Origin: an uncultured Hyphomicrobiales bacterium
GTDB taxonomy: Bacteria; Pseudomonadota; Alphaproteobacteria; Rhizobiales; Beijerinckiaceae
Direction: 5' to 3'
NCBI GenBank assembly: GCA_903902915.1
Contig: CAIUWR010000068.1
Location: 26,004-90,003, forward strand
DNA: 64,000 bases
This document shows positions 47,988 to 57,156 of the stretch, one piece after another. The position numbers and the translations under genes are program-made. Under the pieces are notes generated by a model. The model did no database searches, was not told the DNA's origin, and worked only from the letters and a program-made list of their open reading frames with translations. Within the stretch, counting starts at the first letter, position 1, and every line of letters begins with the position of its first letter.

Positions 47988-48824
47988 TCAATCCGCCTTT
48001 GTGGTCTGTGCACGGCGGATCGCCGCGTTGAGCTCGCCGCCATAAACGAAGATCGAGGCCAGCGCGTAAAGAAACAGCAGCGCGATCATGACCGAGGCGA
48101 GGCCCGCATAGGTGGTGACATAGTTGCGGGCGGAGCGTTCGAGATAATAGCCAAAGGCGAAGGCGAAGAGGAAGGACAGCGCCAAAGTGAAGATGACGCC
48201 CGGCCAGATTTGCCGAAAGCTTCGCACCCCGGCCGGGAGCCATTTATGGGCGATGACCAGCGCCGCCAGCAAGGCCAGCGTGGTGATGGCGAAACGCGCC
48301 AAGGCCAAAGCCTCCCACAGGGGCTGAAGCGCGGGAGCAAATTGCGCGATGGCGACAAAGGCCAGCGGCGCCAGCACCACCAGCACGGCCAGCGCCAACA
48401 AGGCGAAGGCGCCCACCAGCACATAGCCGACGGATTCCAGCCGCAGCAGATACCAGGAGCGCCGCTCGCGTTCGCCATAGGCGCGATTGAGGCCCACCCG
48501 CAAAGCCTCGACGCCGCTGGATGAGAAATACAAAGCCAGCACCACGCCGATGGTGAGCAGCCCGCCCCGGCTCTGGGTCAGCACATTGTGGATCTCCGAG
48601 GCGATGGGTTTGGCGACCGCCTGCGGCCAGGATTCGAGGAGCGCCTCCGCCGCCTGATCCGCCAGCTCCTGCGACCCGAAGAAGCCGCCGAGCGCCGTCG
48701 CGAAGATCAGGAAGGGAAACAGCGAGGTCAGCGTGGACAAGGCGATATGGCTGGCGATGGCCCAGCCGTCGTCCTCGAGAAAGCGATCATAAGCGTCGAT
48801 GGGAATCGCAATCCATTTGCGCAT
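47988..48824 (-). CDS. YihY/BrkB family membrane protein
   Basis: 278 residues, about six membrane helices, with the family features ASHIALSTLTSLFPFLIF near the N-terminus and a long cytoplasmic loop (SGVEALRVGLNRAYGERERRSW) and YGGELNAA at the end. The old name RNase BN for YihY was a misassignment; function unknown. ATG 48824 (MRKWIAIPIDAYDRF) chosen; ATG 48854 would overlap the upstream gene's stop region. Directly follows the trans-sulfuration gene. Confidence 0.9.
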   Translation of the reverse strand: MRKWIAIPIDAYDRFLEDDGWAIASHIALSTLTSLFPFLIFATALGGFFGSQELADQAAEALLESWPQAVAKPIASEIHNVLTQSRGGLLTIGVVLALYFSSSGVEALRVGLNRAYGERERRSWYLLRLESVGYVLVGAFALLALAVLVVLAPLAFVAIAQFAPALQPLWEALALARFAITTLALLAALVIAHKWLPAGVRSFRQIWPGVIFTLALSFLFAFAFGYYLERSARNYVTTYAGLASVMIALLFLYALASIFVYGGELNAAIRRAQTTKAD

Positions 48825-48837
48825 GAAGCCTCGCCTG

Positions 48838-49983
48838 TCAGTCACAGGCTCCATGTAGGGCCGCATCAAGATCAGCATAGAGATCGTCCACATCCTCGAC
48901 GCCGACGGACAGGCGCAGCAGATCAGGCGGACAGGGGGAGCTTGGTCCCTCTATGGAGCCGCGATGTTCGATCAGGCTCTCGACGCCGCCCAGCGACGTC
49001 GCGCGCTTCCACAGGCGCACCCGCGCCGCTGTGGCGATGGCGCGTTCGGCGCCGCCCTTCACCCGGATCGACAACATGCCGCCAAAGCCGCCGCGCATCT
49101 GCGCGCAGGCGAGCGCATGTTGGGGGTGGCTCGGCAGGCCCGGATAGAGCACCGCCTCGATATGAGGATGCGCGCTGAACCGCGTCGCAAGATCCAGCGC
49201 GCTCGCGCAGGCGGCGCGCACGCGCAGATCCAGCGTGCGCATGCCGCGAATGAGCAGGAAGGCCTCGAAGGGGCCGAGGATCATGCCATGGGACGCGCGA
49301 ATGCGTTGCAGGCTCGCCCATATTTCATCAAGCTGCGCCGTGATCAAAGCGCCCGCGATCACATCCGAATGTCCGTTCAGATATTTCGTCGCGGCATGCA
49401 TGACGATATCGGCGCCAAGCTCCAATGGGCGCGTGAGCAGCGGCGTGGCGCAGGTGGAATCCACCGCCACGCGCGCGCCCGCAGCATGGGCGAGCTTGGC
49501 GATGGCGGCGATGTCGCAGACCTCCCAAAGCGGATTGGAGGGCGTCTCCAGCCAGACGAGTTTCGTGCGCCCCGGCTGCAAGGCGGCCGCGACCGCAGCT
49601 GTGTCGGTCGCATCGACAAAGCTCACCTCAAGCCCATGCCGCACGCCTTCCGTCGCGAGCCAGTTGCGCAGCGCCCAATACATGACCTTTGGCGCAACCA
49701 CATGATCGCCGGGCGAGAGCGTCGCAAACACCGCGACCGCCGCCGACATGCCGGAGCCCAGCGCCATGGCGGCCGCGCCCTGCTCCAGCTGCGTCAAAAT
49801 GGCTTCGGCCTCGCGCACGGTCTCGTTGTCCGGCCGCCCATAAGAATTGCCCGAGCGATATTGATTGTCATCGTCGCGTTGATACGTCGTCGACACATGG
49901 ATCGGCGGCACGATGGCGCGGCTTGCGGGGTCGATCTTGCCGAGCGCCTGAGCGAGGAAAGTGCGGGGTTTCCACTGCGACAT
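48838..49983 (-). CDS. Cys/Met metabolism PLP-dependent enzyme (trans-sulfuration family)
   Basis: 381 residues. PPIHVSTTY near the N-terminus, GSGMSAAVAVF, and the PLP Lys in HAATKYLNGHSDVIAG. The family includes cystathionine gamma-synthase, gamma- and beta-lyases and O-acetylhomoserine sulfhydrylase; sequence alone does not decide. ATG 49983 (MSQWKPRTF) fits homologues. It lies 1.2 kb from metX-metW, so a role in methionine/cysteine synthesis is likely. Divergent from tspO. Confidence 0.9.
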   Translation of the reverse strand: MSQWKPRTFLAQALGKIDPASRAIVPPIHVSTTYQRDDDNQYRSGNSYGRPDNETVREAEAILTQLEQGAAAMALGSGMSAAVAVFATLSPGDHVVAPKVMYWALRNWLATEGVRHGLEVSFVDATDTAAVAAALQPGRTKLVWLETPSNPLWEVCDIAAIAKLAHAAGARVAVDSTCATPLLTRPLELGADIVMHAATKYLNGHSDVIAGALITAQLDEIWASLQRIRASHGMILGPFEAFLLIRGMRTLDLRVRAACASALDLATRFSAHPHIEAVLYPGLPSHPQHALACAQMRGGFGGMLSIRVKGGAERAIATAARVRLWKRATSLGGVESLIEHRGSIEGPSSPCPPDLLRLSVGVEDVDDLYADLDAALHGACD

Positions 49984-50059
49984 TGATTCATTTCCAAACC
50001 GGGTTGCGTTGGGCACGTATAACCAATCGGCAGGCCCGTTACGACTCGCAGGATCAACC

Positions 50060-50551
50060 ATGGATTCATCTTCACGCAGCTATGGCTGGGCCGCCCATGC
50101 CTTGATCGCGGCGCTGGTCGTCGTCACGGCGAGCTTCATCGGCACACGGGCCACGATCCCGAATATTCCGATCTGGTATGCAGGTCTGCAAAAGCCCCCG
50201 TTCACACCGCCAAATTGGCTCTTCGGGCCCGTGTGGACGCTCATCTATGCAGCGCTTGCGCTCAGCTTCTATCGGATCCTCCGCAAGGATCCGGGCGCGC
50301 CGGGCCGCAGCCGCGCGATCATTGCGTTCATGGTTCAGATCACGCTCAACGCGCTCTGGTCCGTCGCCTTCTTCGGTCTGCACAGCCCCGCGCTCGGGCT
50401 CGGGGTGATCGCGCTTTTGTGGCTGTCGATCGTGGCGAACATGATCGCCTTCTGGACGCTCGACCACATCGCGGCATGGCCCTTCGCGCCCTATCTGGCA
50501 TGGGTGACTTTTGCGGGGGCGTTGAACGTGACGATCGTCATGCTCAACTAA
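50060..50551 (+). CDS. tspO: TspO/MBR family tryptophan-rich sensory protein
   Basis: 163 residues with five membrane helices. Signature KPPFTPPNWLFGPVWTLIYAALA, and further Trp near LNALWSVAFF, as in bacterial TspO and mitochondrial TSPO. Binds tetrapyrroles; in Rhodobacter it represses photosynthesis genes in air. Ribosome site AGGA before ATG 50060. It is alone between two minus-strand methionine genes and convergent with metW (3 bases), so the link to them is positional only. Confidence 0.94.
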   Translation: MDSSSRSYGWAAHALIAALVVVTASFIGTRATIPNIPIWYAGLQKPPFTPPNWLFGPVWTLIYAALALSFYRILRKDPGAPGRSRAIIAFMVQITLNALWSVAFFGLHSPALGLGVIALLWLSIVANMIAFWTLDHIAAWPFAPYLAWVTFAGALNVTIVMLN

Positions 50552-50554
50552 AAA

Positions 50555-51199
50555 TCAGCGCCCGCGCTCCAGCACGAAGACCGCCTGTTCGCCGAACACG
50601 TTCCACACCCACCAGGGCGCCGAGACGCCCACCGGCTGGCCTGCGCTGTCGAGCGCCACGGCGCGTTCGATCTTGGCATTGATCTCTTCCGTCAGCGCGA
50701 CGAAATCGCGGATGGTGCAGAAGTGGATATTGGGCGTGTCGTACCAGCTGTAGGAGAGGTTCTTCGTCACGGGCATGCGGCCGCGCGTGGCGAGCTGCCA
50801 ACGAATGCGCCAATAGCCGAAATTCGGAAAGGACACGATGGCGCGGCGGCCAATGCGCAACATCTGCTCCAGCACGCGCCTTGGCTGACGGGTGGCCTGC
50901 AAGGTCTGCGAGAGGATCACATAGTCGAAAGAATCGTCGGGATAATCGGACAAATCTGTGTCCGCATCGCCCTGCACCACGAAGAGCCCCTTGGCCACGC
51001 AGTCGTTGACGCCGCGTTGCGACAGCTCCACGCCGCGCGCGTCCACATCGCGCGTCTCGGCCAGAAGGCGCAGCAATTGCCCATCGCCGCAGCCCACATC
51101 CAGCACCCGCGCGCCGCGCTCCACCATCTGCGAAATCAGCAGAAGATCGACGCGCGCGACGGACATGGCGGCGCGTTCCTGATCGAAGACCGAGGCCAT
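50555..51199 (-). CDS. metW: Methionine biosynthesis protein MetW
   Basis: 214-residue class I methyltransferase-like protein: VLDVGCGDGQLLRLL is the AdoMet loop, with YVILSQTLQATRQP and FPNFGYWRIRWQL typical of MetW. MetW pairs with MetX and has been reported to raise or control homoserine acylation. Its ATG overlaps the metX stop by one base (ATGA). Confidence 0.95.
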   Translation of the reverse strand: MASVFDQERAAMSVARVDLLLISQMVERGARVLDVGCGDGQLLRLLAETRDVDARGVELSQRGVNDCVAKGLFVVQGDADTDLSDYPDDSFDYVILSQTLQATRQPRRVLEQMLRIGRRAIVSFPNFGYWRIRWQLATRGRMPVTKNLSYSWYDTPNIHFCTIRDFVALTEEINAKIERAVALDSAGQPVGVSAPWWVWNVFGEQAVFVLERGR

Positions 51200-52377
51200 C
51201 AGCGCGCCCCCATGAGGCCGCGCGCCCGCGCCGCCGAATCGAGAAAGCCGCGCGTGGCCGCCAGCAGGTCTGGCTCGTCGAGCAGGAAGGCGTCGTGGCC
51301 CTTGTCGGTGTCGACCTCGACGAAGGAGACCGCTGCGCCGCCCGCATTCAACGCATGCACGACCGCGCGCGATTCGCTGGTGGGAAACAGCCAGTCGGAG
51401 GTGAAGGAGACCACGCAAAAGCGCGTGCGCGTGCCGTTGTAGGCCTTGGCCAGCGAGCCATAGTCTTCCGCCAGATCGAAATAATCCATGGCGCGGGTGA
51501 CATAGAGATAGGAGTTCGCGTCAAAGCGCTCGACGAAGCTGGAGCCCTGATGGCGCAGATAGCTCTCGATCTGAAAATCCGCGTCGAAGGAGAACGTCGG
51601 CGCCGCGCGGTTCTGCAACTTGCGCCCGAACTTCCGCTGCAAGGCCTCATCGGAAAGATAGGTGATATGCGCGGCCATGCGCGCCACCGCGAGGCCCTTG
51701 AGGGGCCGCACCCCATGGTCGAAATAACGCCCGGCCCGCCAATCAGGATCGGCCATGACGGCCTGGCGCCCGACTTCGTGGAAAGCGATGTTCTGCGAGG
51801 AGTGGCGCGCGGCGGCGGCGATGGGCATGGCGCTGAAGACGCGCTCGGGATAGGAGGCCGCCCATTGCAGCACCTGCATGCCGCCCATGGAGCCGCCCGC
51901 CACGCAAAAGAGCTGGTCGATGCCCAGCCGGTCGATCAGCATGGCTTGCGCCCGCACCATGTCGCGGATCGTCACCACCGGCAGATCGAGGCCCCAGGGC
52001 TCGCCCGTGGCCGGATTGATGGAGGCGGGGCCGGTCGTGCCCATGCAGCCGCCCAGCACATTCGAGCAGATGACGAAATAGCGGTCGGTGTCGATGGGCT
52101 TGCCGGGGCCGACCATGATCTCCCACCAGCCGGGCTTGCCCGTCACCGGATGCACATTGGCCACATGCTGGTCGCCGGTCAGCGCGTGGCAGATGAGCAC
52201 CGCGTTGGACCTGGCTTCGTTCAGCGTTCCATAGGTCTGATAGGCGATGGTGAAGGGGGAGAGATTGACGCCCGCATCCATGGCCAAAGGCTGATCGGCG
52301 CCGAAATGCGCCACCTCGCTCTGGGGCGCATCGACTTCCCGCAATCGCAGATCACTGGCCGCTGCAAATGAAGACAT
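51199..52377 (-). CDS. metX: Homoserine O-acyltransferase MetX
   Basis: 392-residue alpha/beta hydrolase acylating homoserine at the start of methionine synthesis. Nucleophile Ser in [16 protein letters not shown], Asp/His in [14 protein letters not shown], and [12 protein letters not shown]. Acetyl or succinyl specificity cannot be told with certainty. ATG 52377. Driven by a good promoter (52425-52454) with a hairpin at the 5' end of the RNA; no SAM-II riboswitch motif is visible. Confidence 0.96.
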   Translation of the reverse strand: MSSFAAASDLRLREVDAPQSEVAHFGADQPLAMDAGVNLSPFTIAYQTYGTLNEARSNAVLICHALTGDQHVANVHPVTGKPGWWEIMVGPGKPIDTDRYFVICSNVLGGCMGTTGPASINPATGEPWGLDLPVVTIRDMVRAQAMLIDRLGIDQLFCVAGGSMGGMQVLQWAASYPERVFSAMPIAAAARHSSQNIAFHEVGRQAVMADPDWRAGRYFDHGVRPLKGLAVARMAAHITYLSDEALQRKFGRKLQNRAAPTFSFDADFQIESYLRHQGSSFVERFDANSYLYVTRAMDYFDLAEDYGSLAKAYNGTRTRFCVVSFTSDWLFPTSESRAVVHALNAGGAAVSFVEVDTDKGHDAFLLDEPDLLAATRGFLDSAARARGLMGAR

Positions 52378-52394
52378 GGGGAGACCCGACAGGG

Positions 52395-52416
52395 TTCGTT
52401 CTTTTTGCCGAACGAA
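52395..52416 (-). other. Hairpin at the 5' end of the metX transcript
   Basis: TTCGTTC-GGCAAAAA-GAACGAA (minus-strand reading), a perfect 7-base stem and 8-base loop. It lies just after the predicted start of transcription and before the metX start. There is no T run, so it is not a terminator. It could stabilise the mRNA or serve as an operator; no SAM-II motif is present. Confidence 0.55.
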
Positions 52417-52424
52417 GGGACTGA

Positions 52425-52454
52425 TTTATAGGTGCCTGCCTCTGCGGGAGTCAA
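52425..52454 (-). promoter_or_regulatory. Sigma-70-type promoter of metX
   Basis: On the minus strand, TTGACT (52449-52454), an 18-base spacer and TATAAA (52425-52430). Both boxes match consensus at five of six positions, and transcription should begin near 52418. Confidence 0.7.
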
Positions 52455-52558
52455 GCTTCGGCGCACCCGGCTGAAAGGCGTAGCTTGCGGAATCCTTTGC
52501 CAAGCGACCCTTTGCAAGGCTAAACAGACGCGCTTTCCTGACGTCTTGCGGATACACA

Positions 52559-53404
52559 ATGGCTGAGCCTCGCCCCGAAGACCTGCTGACCGGCCTGCGC
52601 GTCAACATCGACCGGATCGATGCGGCCATGCACGAGCTGCTGATCGAGCGCAGCCGCATCATCGACACGCTGATCGCCATCAAGGAAAAACAGGGCGGCG
52701 GCTCGGCCTTCCGCCCGGGGCGCGAGGCCTCCATGATGCGCGCCATGGCGCTCCGTCACGAAGGCCTGCTGCCGCTGGAGACCGTGGAGGGCATCTGGCG
52801 GATCATCATCTCCACCTTCACCTGGGTGCAGTCGAATTATTCCGTCCACGCCGATGTGGCGGCGGGCGACGCCGCCATGCGCGATTCCGTGCGCTTCCAT
52901 TTCGGCTTCACCGTCCCTTTCATCATCCACCACGGCCCCGCCGCCGTGATTGCGGGCGTCGCCGCCTCGCAGGGGGATCTGGGCATGGTGCGCATCGAGG
53001 GCGGGCCTTCGAACGCCGCCTGGTGGAGCGCGCTTGCGGGCCAGGACGCCCCCAAGATCATCGCCCGCCTGCCCTTCGTGGAGCGGCCCGACCATCCCGC
53101 AGGCATGCCCATCTTCGTGATCTCCAAGCCGCTGGCGGAAGCCGCCGCGCGCGACGTGTTGATCCGCGCCGTGGTCATCGACCGTTGGCGCGAGCCCATC
53201 CACGCAACGCTGCATGGGCTGGGCGTCGAGATGCTGGGCAGCGCGGCGGAGGGCATGGGCCTCTCGCTGCTGCTGGCCACGCCGGGCGACGTGACGCTTG
53301 AGGCGCTGCGAAACGCCTTTACGGAGGCGGGCGTCGGGGATATCCGCATGCACGACGTGGGCAGCCATGCGGCGCGGTTCGACTTCGCCGCCCATCGCGC
53401 CTAG
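52559..53404 (+). CDS. Chorismate mutase with PDT-like C-terminal region
   Basis: 281 residues. The N-terminal AroQ chorismate mutase (about 5-95) shows RVNIDRIDAAMHELLIERSRIIDTLIAIK and the FRPGREASMMR residues that bind the substrate. The C-terminal 180 residues (FHFGFTVPFIIHHGPAAVIAGVAASQGDLGMVR...) resemble a prephenate dehydratase-like fold but lack the TRF and related catalytic motifs, so this is probably not a working dehydratase. Placed before hisC and tyrC, it supplies prephenate. Divergent from metX. Confidence 0.85.
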   Translation: MAEPRPEDLLTGLRVNIDRIDAAMHELLIERSRIIDTLIAIKEKQGGGSAFRPGREASMMRAMALRHEGLLPLETVEGIWRIIISTFTWVQSNYSVHADVAAGDAAMRDSVRFHFGFTVPFIIHHGPAAVIAGVAASQGDLGMVRIEGGPSNAAWWSALAGQDAPKIIARLPFVERPDHPAGMPIFVISKPLAEAAARDVLIRAVVIDRWREPIHATLHGLGVEMLGSAAEGMGLSLLLATPGDVTLEALRNAFTEAGVGDIRMHDVGSHAARFDFAAHRA

Positions 53405-53434
53405 CTTTCAACCGATTCCAACCGAGTGACGTCC

Positions 53435-54538
53435 ATGAATTCGAACCGTCCCGTCCCGCGCGCCAGCGTCATGGAAATCGAAGCCTATGTGCCCGGCAAG
53501 AGCGGGGCGCCCGGCGCGGTCAAGGTCTACAAGCTCTCGTCCAACGAGACGCCGCTTGGTCCCTCGCCCAAGGCCATCGCCGCCTTCCGCGAAGCGGCGG
53601 GCAGCCTCGAACTCTATCCCGATGGGTCCGCCGAGCGCCTGCGCGCCGCCATCGCCGCCCGCCACGGGCTCGATTCCGCGCGCATCGTCTGCGGCAATGG
53701 CTCGGACGATGTGCTGCATCTGGTCGCCTCCGCCTATCTGGGCGAAGGGGACGAGGGCGTTTTCACCGAACATGGCTTTCTGGTCTACCGCATCGCGATC
53801 CTGGCGGCGGGGGCGACGCCCGTGGTCGTGCCGGAGAAAAACTACACGACCGATGTGGACGCCATTCTGGCGGCGGTGACGCCGCGGACCAAGATCGTCT
53901 TCGTCGCCAATCCCAACAACCCCACCGGAACCTGGCTGCCCGCTTCGGACGTGAAGCGCCTGCATGCGGGCCTGCCGCCCCATGTGATTCTGGTGCTCGA
54001 CGGCGCCTATGCGGAATATGTGACGCATGCCGATTATTCGAACGGGCTGGAGCTGGCCAGCGCCCATGAAAATGTGGTGGTGACCCACACCTTCTCGAAG
54101 ATCTACGGGCTGGCGAGCCTGCGGCTGGGCTGGGCCTACGCCTCGCCCGCCATCTGCGACGCCATCAACCGCATTCGCGGCCCCTTCAACGTCAACGGCG
54201 CGGCGCTGGAGGCGGGCATCGCGGCGGTGGGCGACATCGCCCATGTGGAGGCCTCCATCGCCCATAACGATCGCTGGCGCGTCTGGCTGGAGACGGAGAT
54301 CGCCAAGCTCGGCCTCGAAGTGACGCCCAGCGTCGGCAACTTCATCCTCATGCACTTCCCCGACGCTCCCGGACGCCGGGCGGTGGACGCCGACGCCTTT
54401 CTGGTCAAGCGCGGCCTCGTACTGCGCATGGTGAAGGCCTATGGCCTGCCCAACGCCCTGCGCATGACGGTCGGCGCGGAAGAGCCGAACCGGCTCGTGG
54501 TGCAGGCTTTGGCCGACTTCCTCAGCGAAAAGGCCTGA
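53435..54538 (+). CDS. hisC: Histidinol-phosphate / aromatic aminotransferase
   Basis: 367-residue fold-type I PLP aminotransferase. [22 protein letters not shown] and the PLP Lys in [18 protein letters not shown] are HisC motifs. Catalyses transamination of imidazole-acetol phosphate and, in many alphaproteobacteria, also aromatic keto acids or prephenate, which its place between chorismate mutase and tyrC suggests. ATG 53435; the tyrC start is 2 bases after its stop. Confidence 0.93.
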   Translation: MNSNRPVPRASVMEIEAYVPGKSGAPGAVKVYKLSSNETPLGPSPKAIAAFREAAGSLELYPDGSAERLRAAIAARHGLDSARIVCGNGSDDVLHLVASAYLGEGDEGVFTEHGFLVYRIAILAAGATPVVVPEKNYTTDVDAILAAVTPRTKIVFVANPNNPTGTWLPASDVKRLHAGLPPHVILVLDGAYAEYVTHADYSNGLELASAHENVVVTHTFSKIYGLASLRLGWAYASPAICDAINRIRGPFNVNGAALEAGIAAVGDIAHVEASIAHNDRWRVWLETEIAKLGLEVTPSVGNFILMHFPDAPGRRAVDADAFLVKRGLVLRMVKAYGLPNALRMTVGAEEPNRLVVQALADFLSEKA

Positions 54539-54540
54539 CC

Positions 54541-55491
54541 ATGTCCGACCGTCTTGGCCCCGCCCTGTCAGAGCCGGTCTTCGCGCGCGTTACGATCATC
54601 GGCCTTGGCCTGATCGGCTCCTCCATAGCGCGCGCGGCGCGGCGCATGAACGGCGCGGGCGAGATCGTCGCGGCGGACGCCAGCGCCTTCGTGCGCGCGC
54701 GGGTGCTGGAGCTGGGGATCGCCGACCGGGCGGAAGCGGACCTCGCCAGCGCCGTGAAGGACGCCGATTTCGTGGTGCTCTGCGTGCCCGTGGGCGCCAA
54801 TGGCGCGGTGGCTGAGGTCATCGGCCCGCATCTGAAGCCGGGCTGCATCGTCTCGGACGTCGGCTCGGTGAAGGGCGCCGTGGTCGCGGCTGTGGCGCCG
54901 CATCTGCCAGCAGGCGTCGGCTTCGTGCCCGCCCATCCGGTGGCGGGCACCGAACATTCTGGTCCCGACGCCGGCTTCGCCGAATTGTTCCACGGGCGCT
55001 GGTGCATCCTGACCCCGCCCGAGGGTTCTGACCCCGACCATGTGGCCAAGGTGCAGACCTTCTGGCGCGCCATCGGCTCCAATGTGGAGGTGATGACGCC
55101 CTCCCACCATGATCTCGTGCTGGCGATCACCAGCCATGTGCCCCATCTCATCGCCTATAATATCGTGGGCACGGCGGCGGATCTGGAAGAGGTCACGCAG
55201 TCCGAGGTGATCAAATTCTCGGCGGGCGGCTTCCGCGATTTCACCCGCATCGCCGCCTCCGACCCGACCATGTGGCGCGACATCTTCCTGCACAACAAGG
55301 ACGCTGTGCTCGAAATGCTGGGCCGGTTCAACGAGGATCTGGCCGCCTTGCAGCGGATGATCCGCTGGGGCGACGGGGACGGGCTCTTCGAGCTTTTCAC
55401 CCGCACCCGCGCCATCCGCCGGGGCATTATCGAACAGGGCCAGGAAACCGCGTCGCCCGACTTTGGCCGCCGCGACTCCGCCGATCAGTAG
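54541..55491 (+). CDS. tyrC: Prephenate/arogenate dehydrogenase
   Basis: 316 residues. NAD motif GLGLIGSSIARAARR, CVPVGANGAV, and HPVAGTEHSGPDAGFAELFHGRWCILTP, the TyrA-type catalytic block with the His. SHVPHLIAYNIVGTA and GGFRDFTRIAASDP are family signatures. Oxidatively decarboxylates prephenate or arogenate in tyrosine synthesis. Overlaps the convergent DUF2125 gene by 7 bases. Confidence 0.94.
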   Translation: MSDRLGPALSEPVFARVTIIGLGLIGSSIARAARRMNGAGEIVAADASAFVRARVLELGIADRAEADLASAVKDADFVVLCVPVGANGAVAEVIGPHLKPGCIVSDVGSVKGAVVAAVAPHLPAGVGFVPAHPVAGTEHSGPDAGFAELFHGRWCILTPPEGSDPDHVAKVQTFWRAIGSNVEVMTPSHHDLVLAITSHVPHLIAYNIVGTAADLEEVTQSEVIKFSAGGFRDFTRIAASDPTMWRDIFLHNKDAVLEMLGRFNEDLAALQRMIRWGDGDGLFELFTRTRAIRRGIIEQGQETASPDFGRRDSADQ

Positions 55492-56546
55492 AGCGGGTTC
55501 AACACCACCGGCAGACGGATCGGCCCGATCATGGCGTGGCCCTGATTGAGGTCGAGCGGCAGGCGCAATGCGCCTCTGGCGCCGCCCGGCGCAGGGGCTT
55601 TGCCGCCGAGCAAGCCGCCCAGCAGCCCGCCGATGGCGACATTGCCCGCAGGCACGCCCAGCCGCTGCAACAAAGGCGCAAGCCCCGTCAGCTCGAACTC
55701 GACGCGCCCCGCCAGCCGATGGGCCATATCGAGCTCCAGCGCGCCGCTCGCCTCCACACGCGCCTCGCCCTTGGCGAGCTTGGCCTCGCGGATCTCCACC
55801 TCGCCGCCCGCCGCCCGCCAATTCTCCAGCCTTTGCGCAAGATTGCCCCCCCGCGCCGCATCGGTTTGCAAGGCGGTGGCGGCGAGCACGGCGTCAAGCG
55901 GCCCCGAAGCCCCGGTCAGGGCGTCGAGCGCGGGGGCCTCCAGCTGGTTCACGCGCAGGGCGAGATCCATGGCGGAGACGGCGGGGGCGCGGTCGGGATT
56001 GGGCCGCAAATGGGCCTCGAACAAGTCGGCCTTCGCGGTGAAGACGGGCCTGTCCGCACCTGCGACGCGCAGGACCGGCCCATCAATCTCAAGCGAATCG
56101 CGGTCAAGACCGCCTTTTCGGATCCGGTGGCTCGCCTGAAGTTGCGTCCAGGCGAGCGACAGATCGAGCGACCCATCCTGCGCCTTGAAGGCCAGCGGCG
56201 AGCCGACTTCGGCGAGAATCAATGACGGATTGTAAATATTGGCGGCGACCAGCACGTCGCCCACCGAGCCCGCGCCCACCATGGCGCCGATACGGCCGGT
56301 GAAGCTGGGCGCGGCGCAGCGCACTTCAAGGCGAAACGGATAGCCGCCGACGCTACGGTTTGGGCAGGTCCATTCGCGACCAAGCGAGCGCTCCTGGGCG
56401 AACCAATCGTCAAGGCCGCTCTCGGTCATCCCCGCAGCCACCTTCCAGAAGATGGACCAGCCGACGCCGAGCGCCACGACCGCCGCCAAAGGCAGGTAAA
56501 GCTTCCACCGGGACGGGCGGACGGGTTTGAGGGCGTGATCGGTCAT
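55485..56546 (-). CDS. DUF2125 family protein
   Basis: 353 residues with an N-terminal membrane anchor (about 15-38) and a long periplasmic region with the DUF2125 segments GYPFRLEVRC...FTGRIGAMVGAG and a Gly-rich GGLLGGLLGGKAP near the end. Alphaproteobacterial family of unknown function, often at this place after tyrC. Start ATG 56546 near the GGCT gene, whose start is 58 bases away on the other strand. Confidence 0.9.
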   Translation of the reverse strand: MTDHALKPVRPSRWKLYLPLAAVVALGVGWSIFWKVAAGMTESGLDDWFAQERSLGREWTCPNRSVGGYPFRLEVRCAAPSFTGRIGAMVGAGSVGDVLVAANIYNPSLILAEVGSPLAFKAQDGSLDLSLAWTQLQASHRIRKGGLDRDSLEIDGPVLRVAGADRPVFTAKADLFEAHLRPNPDRAPAVSAMDLALRVNQLEAPALDALTGASGPLDAVLAATALQTDAARGGNLAQRLENWRAAGGEVEIREAKLAKGEARVEASGALELDMAHRLAGRVEFELTGLAPLLQRLGVPAGNVAIGGLLGGLLGGKAPAPGGARGALRLPLDLNQGHAMIGPIRLPVVLNPLY

Positions 56547-56603
56547 GCCATGGCTTCCGGTTGCAAGCCGTTTATTCTATATCCGCCCGGGCTTCGGAAA
56601 GAC

Positions 56604-57155
56604 ATGCAAACCATGACGGATGATCGGACCCTCTGGGTGTTTGGCTATGGCTCGCTGATGTGGCGGCCGGGCTTTGCTTTCGTCGAGCGGCATCTGGCGA
56701 CGGTGCATGGCTACCACCGCTCGCTTTGCGTCTATTCCCATGTGCATCGGGGCACCGCCGCGCGGCCGGGGCTCGTGCTGGGTCTCGACCGGGGAGGATC
56801 GTGCCGGGGCGTCGCCTTCAAGGTGGCGGCCGCCGAACGAGAGGCGACCATCGCCTATCTGCGCGAACGCGAGCAGGTGACCATGGTCTATCGCGAGCTG
56901 ACCCTGCGCACGCGCCTCGACGATGGACGCGCTGTCGAGGCGCTCGTCTACGCCGTCGATCAGCGCCATGGGCAATATGCGGGACGGCTGCCGCAAGAGG
57001 AGATTCTGCGGCTGGTGCGTCAGGGAATTGGCGTCTCGGGCCGCAATCCAGCCTATGTGGCCGCCACCCATGACCATCTGGCGCAGCTCGGCGTCAAAGA
57101 CGCGCGCCTCGCCGCCATCGCCGCCCGCCTCGGCCCCGACGAAGCGCTGCCGTGA
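56604..57155 (+). CDS. ChaC-like gamma-glutamylcyclotransferase
   Basis: 183 residues. The GGCT signature WVFGYGSLMWRPGF at the N-terminus, VHGYHRSLCVYS, and the catalytic Glu in YLREREQ. ChaC enzymes split glutathione to 5-oxoproline and Cys-Gly. Starts tested: ATG 56604 (GGAAAG upstream) or 56613. Convergent with plsC, with one base between the stops. Confidence 0.92.
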   Translation: MQTMTDDRTLWVFGYGSLMWRPGFAFVERHLATVHGYHRSLCVYSHVHRGTAARPGLVLGLDRGGSCRGVAFKVAAAEREATIAYLREREQVTMVYRELTLRTRLDDGRAVEALVYAVDQRHGQYAGRLPQEEILRLVRQGIGVSGRNPAYVAATHDHLAQLGVKDARLAAIAARLGPDEALP

Positions 57156-57156
57156 C

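Noticed and set aside
52378..52558. SAM-II riboswitch before metX
   Set aside because: Looked for because it is common there; the conserved CGCUAAA-type core and pseudoknot partner are not present.
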